34,797 bases of DNA from NCBI GenBank assembly GCA_018702715.1, contig JABIYQ010000655.1:1-34797 (forward strand). Reading direction: 5' to 3'. Position 1 is the first letter of the stretch, and each line of letters starts with the position of its first letter. Source of the DNA: Desulfobacula sp. GTDB taxonomy: Bacteria > Desulfobacterota > Desulfobacteria > Desulfobacterales > Desulfobacteraceae. This document shows positions 7,540 through 16,418 of this stretch, in pieces. The notes under the pieces are model-generated. The model had not been told where the DNA came from. It was given only the letters and a program-made list of their open reading frames with translations, and made no database searches. The position numbers and the translations under genes were made by a program.

Positions 7540-8838
7540 ATGGCTATTTTATATAAAACAATAATTAATATAATATTTTTGATTATTTTTCCGGTTTTGC
7601 CGATTATCTATTTTTTTTCGGAGAAAAGAAGGGCGAACATGCTTTCAAGGCTTGGGTTAAGAACAAATCTGAAGCCTAAGCAAATCGGAAAAAAAAGGAT
7701 CTGGATACATGCCCTTTCAGTGGGCGAAGTCATATCATCTTTACCATTTGTCAAAGCATTAAAAAAACAGCACAAAAATTTGGATATTGTTTTTACTGCC
7801 TCAACAAAGACCGGATTTGATATGGCAACGAAATTATTTTTAAAAAAAGATGACATGTCGACAGATCAATTGGGATATTTCCCCTTTGATCTGGGTTGGT
7901 CTGTTAAAAAAATAACCCGGGCTATAGAACCTGATGCTGTTGTTATTGTTGAGACAGACCTGTGGCCCAATTTTCTACATGAAATGAAAAAAAATAAAAC
8001 ACCCGTTGTATTAATTAATGCCAGGCTTTCAAAACCCTCTTTAAAAGGATATTTATTTTTTAGAAAATTTTCTTCCATGTTTTTTTCTTCTTTAACAATG
8101 ATTATGGCACAAACTGTTTTGGATAAAGAACGGTTTCAAAGAATTGGAGTTGATCCGAACAAAATATTAGTTACGGGTAATATCAAGTTTGACCAACCCC
8201 TTGAGGATATGGATCAAGAAACGCGTAAAGCCATGATGGATAGGTTTGGTATGCAAAAGGATACAAAGGTCTTTATTGCCGGTTCCACCCATGAAGGAGA
8301 AGAAAACATCCTTTGTAAAGTGTATAAAAAAGTGAAGAAAAACTTTCCAGGTTTTGTAATGATTCTTGCCCCAAGGGACCCCAAAAGATGCTCAAAAATT
8401 TTATCATATTTTTTGTCCAATGATGTTCATACTGTTTTAATGTCCAAAATGGATGAATTCAATGATTGTCCAAATGTTATCCTGGTGGATAAAATGGGAG
8501 AGCTTTTCAAACTTTATGCAATTTGCGATGTGGCATTTATCGGTGGATCAATGGTAAGTCAGGGGGGGCATAATCCTCTGGAGCCGGCAGCTTTTTCCAA
8601 ACCCATTCTTTTTGGTGATGATATGTCTGATTTTTTGTTGATTTCAACCTGGCTTCTGGATCATGGAGGTGCCAAAAGGGTTTCATCAGAACAAGACTTA
8701 AGCAAAGAACTTGAAACTCTTTTTTTCAACAGGCAGGTGCAGCAAAATATGGGGAGTAAAAATTTTGAGGTTTTTTCAAGAAATTGTGGAGCTGTGAAAA
8801 GAATTATAAAAAATATGGAGCAACTTCATATTGTTTGA
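7540..8838 (+). CDS. waaA: Kdo (probably Kdo8N) transferase WaaA
   Basis: Transfers Kdo-type sugars from the CMP-activated donor to lipid A precursor at the cytoplasmic face of the inner membrane. The 432-aa protein has an N-terminal membrane anchor (residues about 5-27), the acceptor-domain motif HALSVGEVISSLPF with the catalytic Glu at 63, the ETDLWPNF strand, and the donor-domain GG-x-M...GGHNPLEPAAF loop near 340-360, all typical of GT30. Because KdnA/KdnB are encoded 12 kb away, its natural donor may be CMP-Kdo8N, as in Shewanella; this is inference. Whether it adds one, two or more sugars cannot be read. lpxK starts inside its end on a TTG. Confidence 0.93.
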   Translation: MAILYKTIINIIFLIIFPVLPIIYFFSEKRRANMLSRLGLRTNLKPKQIGKKRIWIHALSVGEVISSLPFVKALKKQHKNLDIVFTASTKTGFDMATKLFLKKDDMSTDQLGYFPFDLGWSVKKITRAIEPDAVVIVETDLWPNFLHEMKKNKTPVVLINARLSKPSLKGYLFFRKFSSMFFSSLTMIMAQTVLDKERFQRIGVDPNKILVTGNIKFDQPLEDMDQETRKAMMDRFGMQKDTKVFIAGSTHEGEENILCKVYKKVKKNFPGFVMILAPRDPKRCSKILSYFLSNDVHTVLMSKMDEFNDCPNVILVDKMGELFKLYAICDVAFIGGSMVSQGGHNPLEPAAFSKPILFGDDMSDFLLISTWLLDHGGAKRVSSEQDLSKELETLFFNRQVQQNMGSKNFEVFSRNCGAVKRIIKNMEQLHIV

Positions 8839-9964
8839 AAAATATTTAAATAAATTAGAAAAAAGACTGACTCAAATTTCAAGTTGCAATTATGAGCCTA
8901 TCATATTTTCCTTTGAATGGTTTGCCGTTGCAATTTCATATGGCTATGGTTTTGGTGTAAGGTTTCGGCTCTGGCTATATCGCAAAGGAATTTTAAAACA
9001 AAAAAAGCTGTCCTGCTTTGTTATTTCCGTTGGAAATATTGTTGTTGGTGGAGCAGGAAAAACGCCCATGGCCATTTATCTGGCACAGGTTTTAAAAAAA
9101 ATGGGAAAACAGACACTTGTCGTAAGTCGTGGGTATAAGGGCACGTATAAAGATTCTTCAGTCATTGTTTCCAATGGGGATAAGATTTTTTTAGGAGTAA
9201 AAGAGTCAGGGGATGAACCTTATATGATGGCCAAAAGGAGAGCATTCCCTGTGGTGATAGGTAAAGACAGATTTAAGGCTGGAATAAAAGCAATTAATGC
9301 CTTTAATCCTGATGTGATTATACTTGATGATGGATTTCAACATTTAAAACTGGGTAGAGATCTTGATTTATTGCTTTTGGATTATATATCCCCTTTCGGC
9401 AATAATAGATTGCTTCCAGCTGGTGGATTAAGGGAATCTTGCCGGATGTCTGCGCAAAGAACTGATGCCCTTATTTTTACGAGATGCCGGAATGTTGATG
9501 AAAATGCAGAAACCAATGAACAAGTGCTACAGCATTATCAAGATTGCTCCAGGTTTAAAACCTTTCACAGGCCTTTTGTTTTTAAACACATTGTTGGCAA
9601 CTCAAATTTCAAAAACCCCATAATGGATGTTAAAGCGTTAAAAGGGAAAAAGGCTGTCCTTTTTTCAGGAATTGCAAAAAATGCTTCTTTTTATAATACA
9701 ATAAAAGATTTGGGTGTTAATGTCCTGGATCATCTTGAATTCAAAGATCATTACAGGTATAAGGAGTCTGATATTTTAGCTCTTCACAACTCGGCAAAAA
9801 AGTTTTGTGCCGATGTTGTTTTGACAACTGAAAAGGATTGGGCAAAGCTTGATCAGGATTCAAAATGGGGATTGGATTTAGTTGTGATCGGTATTCAAAT
9901 AGAGTTTGAACATCCTCAAACGTTTGAATCTTTTTTACATTCAAGGTTAGAACGCAATGAGTGA
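8831..9964 (+). CDS. lpxK: Tetraacyldisaccharide 4'-kinase LpxK
   Basis: Phosphorylates the 4' position of the tetra-acylated disaccharide to form lipid IVA. At 377 aa it is slightly longer than E. coli LpxK (328 aa). The Walker A motif GGAGKTP begins at residue 73, preceded by SVGNIVVG as usual for the family, and LDDGFQHLKLGRDLDLLLLD carries the conserved catalytic DDGFQH stretch. An N-terminal amphipathic helix probably rests on the membrane. The start is TTG 8831, supported by GGAG at 8817-8820 and by the absence of any closer ATG. It overlaps waaA by eight bases and the next gene by eight bases. Confidence 0.94.
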   Translation: MFEKYLNKLEKRLTQISSCNYEPIIFSFEWFAVAISYGYGFGVRFRLWLYRKGILKQKKLSCFVISVGNIVVGGAGKTPMAIYLAQVLKKMGKQTLVVSRGYKGTYKDSSVIVSNGDKIFLGVKESGDEPYMMAKRRAFPVVIGKDRFKAGIKAINAFNPDVIILDDGFQHLKLGRDLDLLLLDYISPFGNNRLLPAGGLRESCRMSAQRTDALIFTRCRNVDENAETNEQVLQHYQDCSRFKTFHRPFVFKHIVGNSNFKNPIMDVKALKGKKAVLFSGIAKNASFYNTIKDLGVNVLDHLEFKDHYRYKESDILALHNSAKKFCADVVLTTEKDWAKLDQDSKWGLDLVVIGIQIEFEHPQTFESFLHSRLERNE

Positions 9965-10853
9965 TGACAGAATATACAAGCTGATAAAGCTGATGGTGGC
10001 TTTATTGTCAATGCTGCCAAGGAGGGTTTTAAGTTTTTTCTCAGACCTGTTGGGACTTATCTGGTATACTGTGGATAAGCGCCATAAGAATGTTGTTCTT
10101 GAAAATGTTAATTTTGCCTATCCGGGAAAATTCTCTCCAGAGCAAGCCCACAGATTTGCAAAAGTTGTTTTTAAGAACGTTACAGGCATTCTTTTTGAGG
10201 TTATCTGGTCCCATCGTAAAACCTGGGATGAATTATCCCGGGATGTTTCCATTAAAGGTGTAAAAAATCTGGAAATTGCTAAAAAAAAGGGCAGGGGCAT
10301 TGTCCTTTTATGCAGTCATTTAGGGAATTTTGAGCTGGGTGGTGCCGTCATTGCAAAAGCGGGTATCAATCCCTATGGAGTTTATCGGAAATTTGATTTT
10401 CAACCCATTGAGCGGTTTATACTTGAAGTCAGACAACGATTTGGAACAACAATGATTCCTTTAAGGGGGGCTTCTAAAAAAATTGATACAATTTTAAGAA
10501 ATAATGGTGTTGTCGGCACCCTGTTGGATCAGAGTGTTGACTGGTACAAGGGAGTTTTTGTTGATTATTTTGGAAGACCGGCATGTACAAATGATGGCCT
10601 TGCAAAGCTTGTTTTACGATCAAAAGCCGCCGTAGTTCCAGTGTTTGCTATAAAGGAAAATAATCATTATATTGTGGAATTTTTACCTGAAATCCCTTTG
10701 GAGATCACAGGAGATCCTATCAAAGATATTGAAAACAATACCCAGAACTATGTATCTTCCATAGAGTCTACGATCAGACAATACCCGGAACAATACTTCT
10801 GGGTGCATAATAGATGGAAGACCCAACCCTATTGTGTCCTTAAAGGCAATTAA
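9957..10853 (+). CDS. LpxL/HtrB-type lipid A late acyltransferase
   Basis: Adds a secondary acyl chain to (Kdo-)lipid IVA at the inner membrane. The 298-aa protein belongs to the lysophospholipid/HtrB acyltransferase family: an N-terminal hydrophobic segment, then HLGNFE at 121-126 giving the catalytic HX4E dyad, followed by DQSVDWYKGVFVDYFG, the usual acyl-acceptor loop, and a C-terminal YFWVHNRWKT typical of LpxL proteins. Only one such gene is present, so the number of secondary acyl chains made here is unknown. It overlaps lpxK by eight bases. I leave the symbol open because LpxL and LpxM types are hard to separate by eye. Confidence 0.9.
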   Translation: MSDDRIYKLIKLMVALLSMLPRRVLSFFSDLLGLIWYTVDKRHKNVVLENVNFAYPGKFSPEQAHRFAKVVFKNVTGILFEVIWSHRKTWDELSRDVSIKGVKNLEIAKKKGRGIVLLCSHLGNFELGGAVIAKAGINPYGVYRKFDFQPIERFILEVRQRFGTTMIPLRGASKKIDTILRNNGVVGTLLDQSVDWYKGVFVDYFGRPACTNDGLAKLVLRSKAAVVPVFAIKENNHYIVEFLPEIPLEITGDPIKDIENNTQNYVSSIESTIRQYPEQYFWVHNRWKTQPYCVLKGN

Positions 10854-10860
10854 TCAATAT

Positions 10861-11916
10861 ATGGGATTTATCAAACTTACAGACACCTCCCGGGCCAGGA
10901 TATTGATACGTGCGGCCAATTGGGTAGGTGATGCCATAATGACCACCCCTGTAATCCGGGCTGTCAGAAAAAATTTTCCAAAAGCAACCATTACAGTCCT
11001 GGCTAAACCCTGGGTGATCCCTGTCTATGAAAATAATCCTTATGTGGATGAAATGATGGTTTATGACAACAATAAGCGCCATAAAAAAGGATTGGGAACC
11101 TTAACGCTTGCCAAAGACCTAAGAGGCCAAAAGTTTGATCTGGCCATATTGATGCAGAATGCATTTGAGGCAGGACTTATTTCTTTTCTCGGCCGTATTA
11201 AAGAGCGGGTCGGATACAATACAGATGGGAGAGGGTTCCTTTTAAACAGAGGTATAAGACTGGATCCAGCACTGAAAAAGGGGCATTTAATCGATTATTA
11301 TATCGGTATTTTAAAAGGTGCAGATTTAGCAGATGACGGCAGGGGACTTGATTTGTTTCTTTGTGAATCTGACAGGGAATTTGCCGATAATTTTTTAGAA
11401 CAGGAAAAATTTGATTTATCTCAACCTGTTATTGGTATTAATCCAGGTGCAACAGGTGGTACAGCAAAAAGGTGGTTCCCCCAAAGATATGCAAAAGTGT
11501 GTAAAATCCTTGCCAAAAGATTCAATGTTAAAATATTGATTTTCGGTGGTCCGGCAGATTTTGAGCTTGGCAAATATATTGCCGGATTGTCTAAGGATTG
11601 CTGTATCAATATTGCCGGTACAACCAGTCTTGGCCAGGCCTTTGCGCTCATCGAAAAATGTTCGCTGTTTATTACCAATGATTCAGGGCTAATGCATGCT
11701 GCCGCAGCCTTAAAAATCAACCAGATAGCAGTGATAGGTTCGACGGATTTTGTAGCCACAGCGCCATCAAATAAAAACAGTATCATGGTCAGAGCAAAGG
11801 TTCCATGCAGTCCCTGCTTAAAAGACGTCTGTCCCAATGACCATGAATGTATGGATAAAATCAGTGTTGACATGGTCATGGAAACCTGTAAGTCTCTTTT
11901 GAAAGCTAATTGGTAG
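10861..11916 (+). CDS. waaF: LPS heptosyltransferase II (WaaF)
   Basis: GT9 enzyme transferring L-glycero-D-manno-heptose from its ADP donor onto the inner core. Features: ILIRAANWVGDAIMTTPVI near the N terminus (acceptor domain), GINPGATGGTAKRWFP in the donor domain, and FITNDSGLMHAAAAL with the ADP-binding DSGLMH motif. ATG 10861 is chosen because the family normally begins just before the ILIR strand; GTG 10834 in the same frame would add nine residues and overlap the acyltransferase. Neither has a convincing ribosome site. The C-terminal Cys cluster CSPCLKDVCPNDHEC is typical of many GT9 members from this group. Confidence 0.88.
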   Translation: MGFIKLTDTSRARILIRAANWVGDAIMTTPVIRAVRKNFPKATITVLAKPWVIPVYENNPYVDEMMVYDNNKRHKKGLGTLTLAKDLRGQKFDLAILMQNAFEAGLISFLGRIKERVGYNTDGRGFLLNRGIRLDPALKKGHLIDYYIGILKGADLADDGRGLDLFLCESDREFADNFLEQEKFDLSQPVIGINPGATGGTAKRWFPQRYAKVCKILAKRFNVKILIFGGPADFELGKYIAGLSKDCCINIAGTTSLGQAFALIEKCSLFITNDSGLMHAAAALKINQIAVIGSTDFVATAPSNKNSIMVRAKVPCSPCLKDVCPNDHECMDKISVDMVMETCKSLLKANW

Positions 11917-11937
11917 AAGACTTAAAAGGGGCATTTT

Positions 11938-12957
11938 TTGTTTGATAACATAAAAAACATATTGATCATAAAACCGAGCGCTCTGGGAGATATTGTCCAT
12001 TCCCTTCCTTTTTTAGCGGTTATAAAAAAACAATTCCCCAATACTAAAATAGACTGGGTCGTGGCCCATGGGCTTCATAAATTTCTTGAAGGTCACCCAA
12101 TGATTGACAAATTATGGGTAATTAAAAAAGACCAGTGGAAAAAAATCGGCAATCTAAAGCATACCATCAAAGAGGTAAATGAACTTAGAAAAGGCCTGCA
12201 GGCTTCTGATTATGATGTTTCCATAGATCTTTCAGGCCTGTTAAGGTCGGGAATTATAAGTAAATTTTCAAAGGCCGTAATCAAGCTTGGATTTATAGAG
12301 TCAGACGAAGGAAGTTCTTTTTTTTATACCCATAAAGTCCATGGATCAATGAATATTCATGCCATAGACCGATATCTTGAAATAGCAAAATTTATGGGGT
12401 GTTCCATTAATAAAACAGATAGAATTCAATATCCTTTTGCGCCCTTTGATCCTGACCCGCCCCTATTAAAAAACCTTCCAAAAGATTTTGTTGTTATGAG
12501 CCCCTCAGCAGGCAAACCAGCTAATCGCTGGCATGCACAAAAATTTGGCAGACTTGCCGCAAAACTCATGATTCCAACGGTTGTTATTGCAAGTCAAGCT
12601 GAAGCGGATATTGCCAAAAAAGTTGTAGTGCATTCCAATGGAAAGGCCATATCCGTGGCAGGTAAAACAGGATTAAAAGACCTTGTTGCCCTGATTAATA
12701 GAGCTCGTTTTTTTGTCTGTAATGATACAGGACCCATGCATATTGCAGCAGCGCTAAATGTTCCGGTATTTGCTATTTTTGGCCCGGCTAACCCCATCAG
12801 AACCGGTCCCTATGGTACGATCCATACTGTTATTCAAAAAAAAATGGATTGCGCCCCATGCTATGCAAAAACCCCCTGTTCCCATTTCAGGTGCATGAAT
12901 GAGTTAAATGTTGAAGATGTTTTTACTATAATAGATCAAAAGGTCGCTCAAACATGA
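11938..12957 (+). CDS. LPS heptosyltransferase, WaaC-like (GT9)
   Basis: Second GT9 heptosyltransferase, 339 aa. The N terminus ILIIKPSALGDIVHSLPFL is the classic WaaC/heptosyltransferase I signature, and VMSPSAGKPANRWHAQKF plus FVCNDTGPMHIAAAL form the donor site with the DTGPMH motif. It probably adds the first heptose to the Kdo residue, with WaaF adding the second; the order is inferred from likeness only. The start is TTG 11938 with AAAAGGGG about seven bases upstream; no ATG lies close to the conserved strand. It overlaps the next gene by four bases (ATGA). Confidence 0.85.
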   Translation: MFDNIKNILIIKPSALGDIVHSLPFLAVIKKQFPNTKIDWVVAHGLHKFLEGHPMIDKLWVIKKDQWKKIGNLKHTIKEVNELRKGLQASDYDVSIDLSGLLRSGIISKFSKAVIKLGFIESDEGSSFFYTHKVHGSMNIHAIDRYLEIAKFMGCSINKTDRIQYPFAPFDPDPPLLKNLPKDFVVMSPSAGKPANRWHAQKFGRLAAKLMIPTVVIASQAEADIAKKVVVHSNGKAISVAGKTGLKDLVALINRARFFVCNDTGPMHIAAALNVPVFAIFGPANPIRTGPYGTIHTVIQKKMDCAPCYAKTPCSHFRCMNELNVEDVFTIIDQKVAQT

Positions 12958-13745
12958 AAGTATCTGTGATCATTACAACATATAATCGTGTGGATGCACT
13001 CAAAAGGGTTTTGGACGGTCTTTTGTCCCAGACCAGGCTTGCTGAGCAAATTATTGTTGCTGATGATGGATCAGATAATCACACAAAAACAATGCTCCAA
13101 CCCTATCTTGATAAAAGCAGAATAAATATTTTGCATGTTTGGCAAAAGGATTTGGGTTTTAGAGCGGCACGGATTAGAAACATGGCCATTGCCAAATCTA
13201 ATGGTGACTACCTGATCCTTTTAGACGGGGATTGTATCCCGGAAAAACACTTTATCCAGGATCATCTGGCTCTGGCACAAAAAGGATATTTTTTCCAGGG
13301 GAAAAGGGTCATTGTGGGCAAGTTCGTTGAACGAGAATTTAACCATAAAACCTGTAATTCAAAAACCATATTAATGATTCATGCATTAAAAAAAGAGATA
13401 TCCAATTGCCACCATATTTTTAGAATCCCTTTTTTCCCTTCATACACCACAAGTAAACTGTCCGGAGTAAGAAGTTGTAATATGGGGCTGTTCAGGGATG
13501 ATATCAGGGCTGTTAACGGGTTTAATCATGATTTTGAGGGATGGGGCAGGGAAGACTCGGAATTTGTTGTGCGGCTATTCAAATATGGTTTAAAAAGAAA
13601 AGAAAATCCTTTTAAGGCTATTTGTTTTCATTTATGGCATCATGAGAATAAAAGAAATCGTCTTGAGAAAAATGACAAGATGCTTAAAAACGCAACAGAA
13701 TCGGAATCATTTTTTTGTAAATCAGGACTGAATGAATTTGATTGA
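12954..13745 (+). CDS. GT2 glycosyltransferase with galactosyltransferase-like C terminus
   Basis: A 263-aa GT-A fold enzyme. VSVIITTYNRVDAL opens the nucleotide-binding domain, DDGS is at 37-40, and the metal-binding DGD is at 91-93. The C-terminal part contains FEGWGREDSEF, the 'Glyco_transf_7C' type motif seen in chondroitin-polymerase and beta-4-galactosyltransferase families, then a HLWHHENKR segment. It likely adds a sugar to the LPS outer core; donor and linkage are unknown. It overlaps both neighbours by four bases, so it is an integral part of the core operon. Confidence 0.82.
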   Translation: MKVSVIITTYNRVDALKRVLDGLLSQTRLAEQIIVADDGSDNHTKTMLQPYLDKSRINILHVWQKDLGFRAARIRNMAIAKSNGDYLILLDGDCIPEKHFIQDHLALAQKGYFFQGKRVIVGKFVEREFNHKTCNSKTILMIHALKKEISNCHHIFRIPFFPSYTTSKLSGVRSCNMGLFRDDIRAVNGFNHDFEGWGREDSEFVVRLFKYGLKRKENPFKAICFHLWHHENKRNRLEKNDKMLKNATESESFFCKSGLNEFD

Positions 13746-14587
13746 ACAAAAAAAAAGACATATCAATGTCTCAACAGGAGATTAAAAATTTAAAAGTGTC
13801 AAAATTATCTGTTTATATTATAGCTTTTAATGAAGAAGAGAAAATAAAACAGGCACTTCAAAGTGTTGAATGGGCAGATGAAATAATTGTTGCAGACTCT
13901 TTCAGTACTGATAATACAGCCTTGATTGCAAAAGAGTTTGGGGCAAAGGTGATTCAGATACCATTTAACGGGTTTGGAGAACTTAGAAATATTGCCATTA
14001 AAGCTTGCAGTCATAATTGGATATTCAGTCTTGATTCTGATGAGCGATGTACAAAAAGCGCCAAAGAAGAGATACAAAACATTATTAATTCCAAAGACAG
14101 CCTTGATGCCTATTATGTTCCGAGAAGAAATTATTTTATGGGAAAATGGATCAGGCATGCAGGATTTTATCCAGACTTTCGGCAGCCCCAGATATTTAGA
14201 AAAGGGGTGTTAAAGTTTAAGAACGATGCAGTCCACGAGCGATATGAAGTGATAAGCAATAAAGAATGCGGCTATTTAAATTCTTTTATTAACCAGGTAC
14301 CGTTTAAAAATCTTGAGGAAGTGATTCATAAATCCAATCGATACTCCACACTGGGTGCAAAAAAATTACAGGAAACAAACAAAAAATCCGGAATGTCAAA
14401 AGCCTTGCTGCATGGCATTTGGGCAGCATTTACAATGTATATCTTAAAACTTGGATTTTTAGATGGATGGCCGGGCTTTATAATTGCTCTGGGAAATTTT
14501 GAAGGGACCTTTTATAAATATGCAAAGTTTTATTTAAAAGACAAGGGTCTTGATTCTTTTCTAAATACAAAGTTTCCAGACGGATAA
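13742..14587 (+). CDS. GT2 glycosyltransferase, WaaE/KdtX-like
   Basis: A 281-aa family-2 glycosyltransferase close in pattern to WaaE/KdtX enzymes that add glucose to heptose I. LSVYIIAFNEEEKI begins the donor domain, ADSFSTDNT follows, and LDSDER at 97-102 holds the metal-binding Asp pair. YVPRRNYFMGKWIRHAGFYPD is a strong landmark of this subfamily, as is the C-terminal hydrophobic helix region. The start is uncertain: TTG 13742 overlaps the previous gene, whereas ATG 13766 would remove eight Lys-rich residues; the conserved domain begins near residue 22 either way. The acceptor is inferred, not proven. Confidence 0.82.
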   Translation: MNKKKDISMSQQEIKNLKVSKLSVYIIAFNEEEKIKQALQSVEWADEIIVADSFSTDNTALIAKEFGAKVIQIPFNGFGELRNIAIKACSHNWIFSLDSDERCTKSAKEEIQNIINSKDSLDAYYVPRRNYFMGKWIRHAGFYPDFRQPQIFRKGVLKFKNDAVHERYEVISNKECGYLNSFINQVPFKNLEEVIHKSNRYSTLGAKKLQETNKKSGMSKALLHGIWAAFTMYILKLGFLDGWPGFIIALGNFEGTFYKYAKFYLKDKGLDSFLNTKFPDG

Positions 14588-14591
14588 GGGT

Positions 14592-16406
14592 ATGACTGGT
14601 CTTTTTTTAACGCTTATATGCTTTTCCGGGTTTGTTTTTGCAAGTATCCACTGGTTAAAGATTAAACGATCCTATGCACCCTTGTTCTCTATTTCATCCA
14701 TAGGTGTATTGCTGTTTTTTTTATCAATATTCAACCAGCTTCAGAAGGGAACATTTTTTTTAATTTTTTCAGGGTTTGTGCTTTGTTTATTCTGGATCCC
14801 TTTGTATTTGAAAAAAAAGAGAGAAAAAAGCCTTTTACCTGTGTCCAGGGTTTTAATATTTTTTTTAATCCTCATCATTATCTCCTTTATCCTGACCCTT
14901 AATATGACATTTACTGTGGTTGATGATTATGTCTATTGGGGAATTATTGGGAAATATCTTTATATTAACAACCATCTTCCCATTGCAGGCTGCGCCTTAG
15001 ATCCAAGAATTCTTGCATACACACCCGGCACATCTCTAATTCATTATTTCTTTTACTTTTTGATGGGCAAATACAGTGTCCACATATCTTATTTTGCACA
15101 GAATATTATTTTAATATCTGCTCTTTTTGTGGTGGTTGACAGGGAAAATATTAAAAGATCTGTTGTTTATATCGGTATCCTTGTCATCCTTATGACAGTG
15201 TTTTTTGGGAGCGTTTTTACAAAACTCCAGGTTGATTATCTTCTTTCCATCACTTGTTTTTCAATTTTCTGGATCTATTACAATGAAAAAAATATTCATT
15301 TGAAATTGCTGACATTGTCCATGCCTTTATGCTTTCTTTTCCTTATCAAAGAGATCGGATTTATGCTGGGATTGATGATTGTGGCCTTTATTGCTCTTGA
15401 TGTTTTGGCGGATAAGAAAATTGATTGGAAAAACAAACTCAAACCGCTGGCTTTTATAATTTTGACGGGTGCTGCATTATTATTGTTAAAAAAATTATGG
15501 ATCAGCCACATCACTGCCATGGGTTTCGTGGAATTTGCCAATGCCATTCATTGGGAATCCATAAAAGATACCTTACATATTTTTTCCAATGGGCAAATTC
15601 AAAAAGGATTTTTGATTTTCATAAAAGAGGTTTTTATTGGACCGGCTGACAGACTCAATATTCCCTATTTGTTTTGGTATATTATGATTGCTATTTTATG
15701 GTATAAAAGCTTAAAAACATGCCAGAATAAAGACAAATCAAGATTTTTTTTATTTTCAGGGATGGTCTTTATATCATTATTCCTCTATTTGTTTTTATTA
15801 TATTGTTTACAGATAATTATTTTTAAAGTTGGAAGTGCTTTTGACCATACAATGGGTTTTAGCCGATATTTTAACATATTGTTTTCGCCAATTATTTATA
15901 TTGCAACCCTTACTTTTTTTCACACTATTATTTTTACCAAATATGAAGCTGGCAAAAAAATATTATACCCATTAACTTGTGTTGTTTTACTTGTTTTAAG
16001 CCTTTCAAGGGTAGAAGTATATTTGAATCAGGAAAAACAGGATATCCAAATTCAAAAGGTTTCAAAAAGGATTGAAGATAAAATAAATAACGATATAAAT
16101 TCTATTGGCATCATTACCGGGAAAAATGATAATATAGCAAATGTACAATTTCAATATCATCTGTTGCCAAATAAAGTTGATATAGACATTAATAGAGAAT
16201 TTAAAGATCATAACCAATTGATGCAATACATTGTAAAATATGATTATGTGCTTTTATATCATCCCGAACCTTTAATTTTGGACTGGCTTCAACCCTATTT
16301 GGGAAAAGAAAAAAGTGCTGACAAGATAAGTTTTTTGCGTGTCCTAAAGGACAAATCAAAAGATAAACAATTAGAAAAAATCTCAATAGAAAGGATTCTT
16401 CCTTAA
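14592..16406 (+). CDS. Polytopic membrane protein, putative GT-C glycosyltransferase
   Basis: A 604-aa protein with roughly 11-13 predicted transmembrane helices over residues 1-470 and a soluble C-terminal tail of about 130 residues. I do not recognise a named family. After about four N-terminal helices comes FTVVDDYVYWGIIGKYL, with Asp111/Asp112 in what would be the first large extracytoplasmic loop; an acidic pair at this place is typical of lipid-phosphate-sugar-using GT-C enzymes such as ArnT/PMT. The next gene is a polyprenyl-phosphate sugar synthase-like protein, which would supply such a donor. I infer that it adds a sugar to the core on the periplasmic side. An alternative is a polymerase or ligase-like role. 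The C-terminal tail is Lys/Asp-rich and has no recognisable domain. Confidence 0.7.
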   Translation: MTGLFLTLICFSGFVFASIHWLKIKRSYAPLFSISSIGVLLFFLSIFNQLQKGTFFLIFSGFVLCLFWIPLYLKKKREKSLLPVSRVLIFFLILIIISFILTLNMTFTVVDDYVYWGIIGKYLYINNHLPIAGCALDPRILAYTPGTSLIHYFFYFLMGKYSVHISYFAQNIILISALFVVVDRENIKRSVVYIGILVILMTVFFGSVFTKLQVDYLLSITCFSIFWIYYNEKNIHLKLLTLSMPLCFLFLIKEIGFMLGLMIVAFIALDVLADKKIDWKNKLKPLAFIILTGAALLLLKKLWISHITAMGFVEFANAIHWESIKDTLHIFSNGQIQKGFLIFIKEVFIGPADRLNIPYLFWYIMIAILWYKSLKTCQNKDKSRFFLFSGMVFISLFLYLFLLYCLQIIIFKVGSAFDHTMGFSRYFNILFSPIIYIATLTFFHTIIFTKYEAGKKILYPLTCVVLLVLSLSRVEVYLNQEKQDIQIQKVSKRIEDKINNDINSIGIITGKNDNIANVQFQYHLLPNKVDIDINREFKDHNQLMQYIVKYDYVLLYHPEPLILDWLQPYLGKEKSADKISFLRVLKDKSKDKQLEKISIERILP

Positions 16407-16418
16407 AGGGAATTCTAT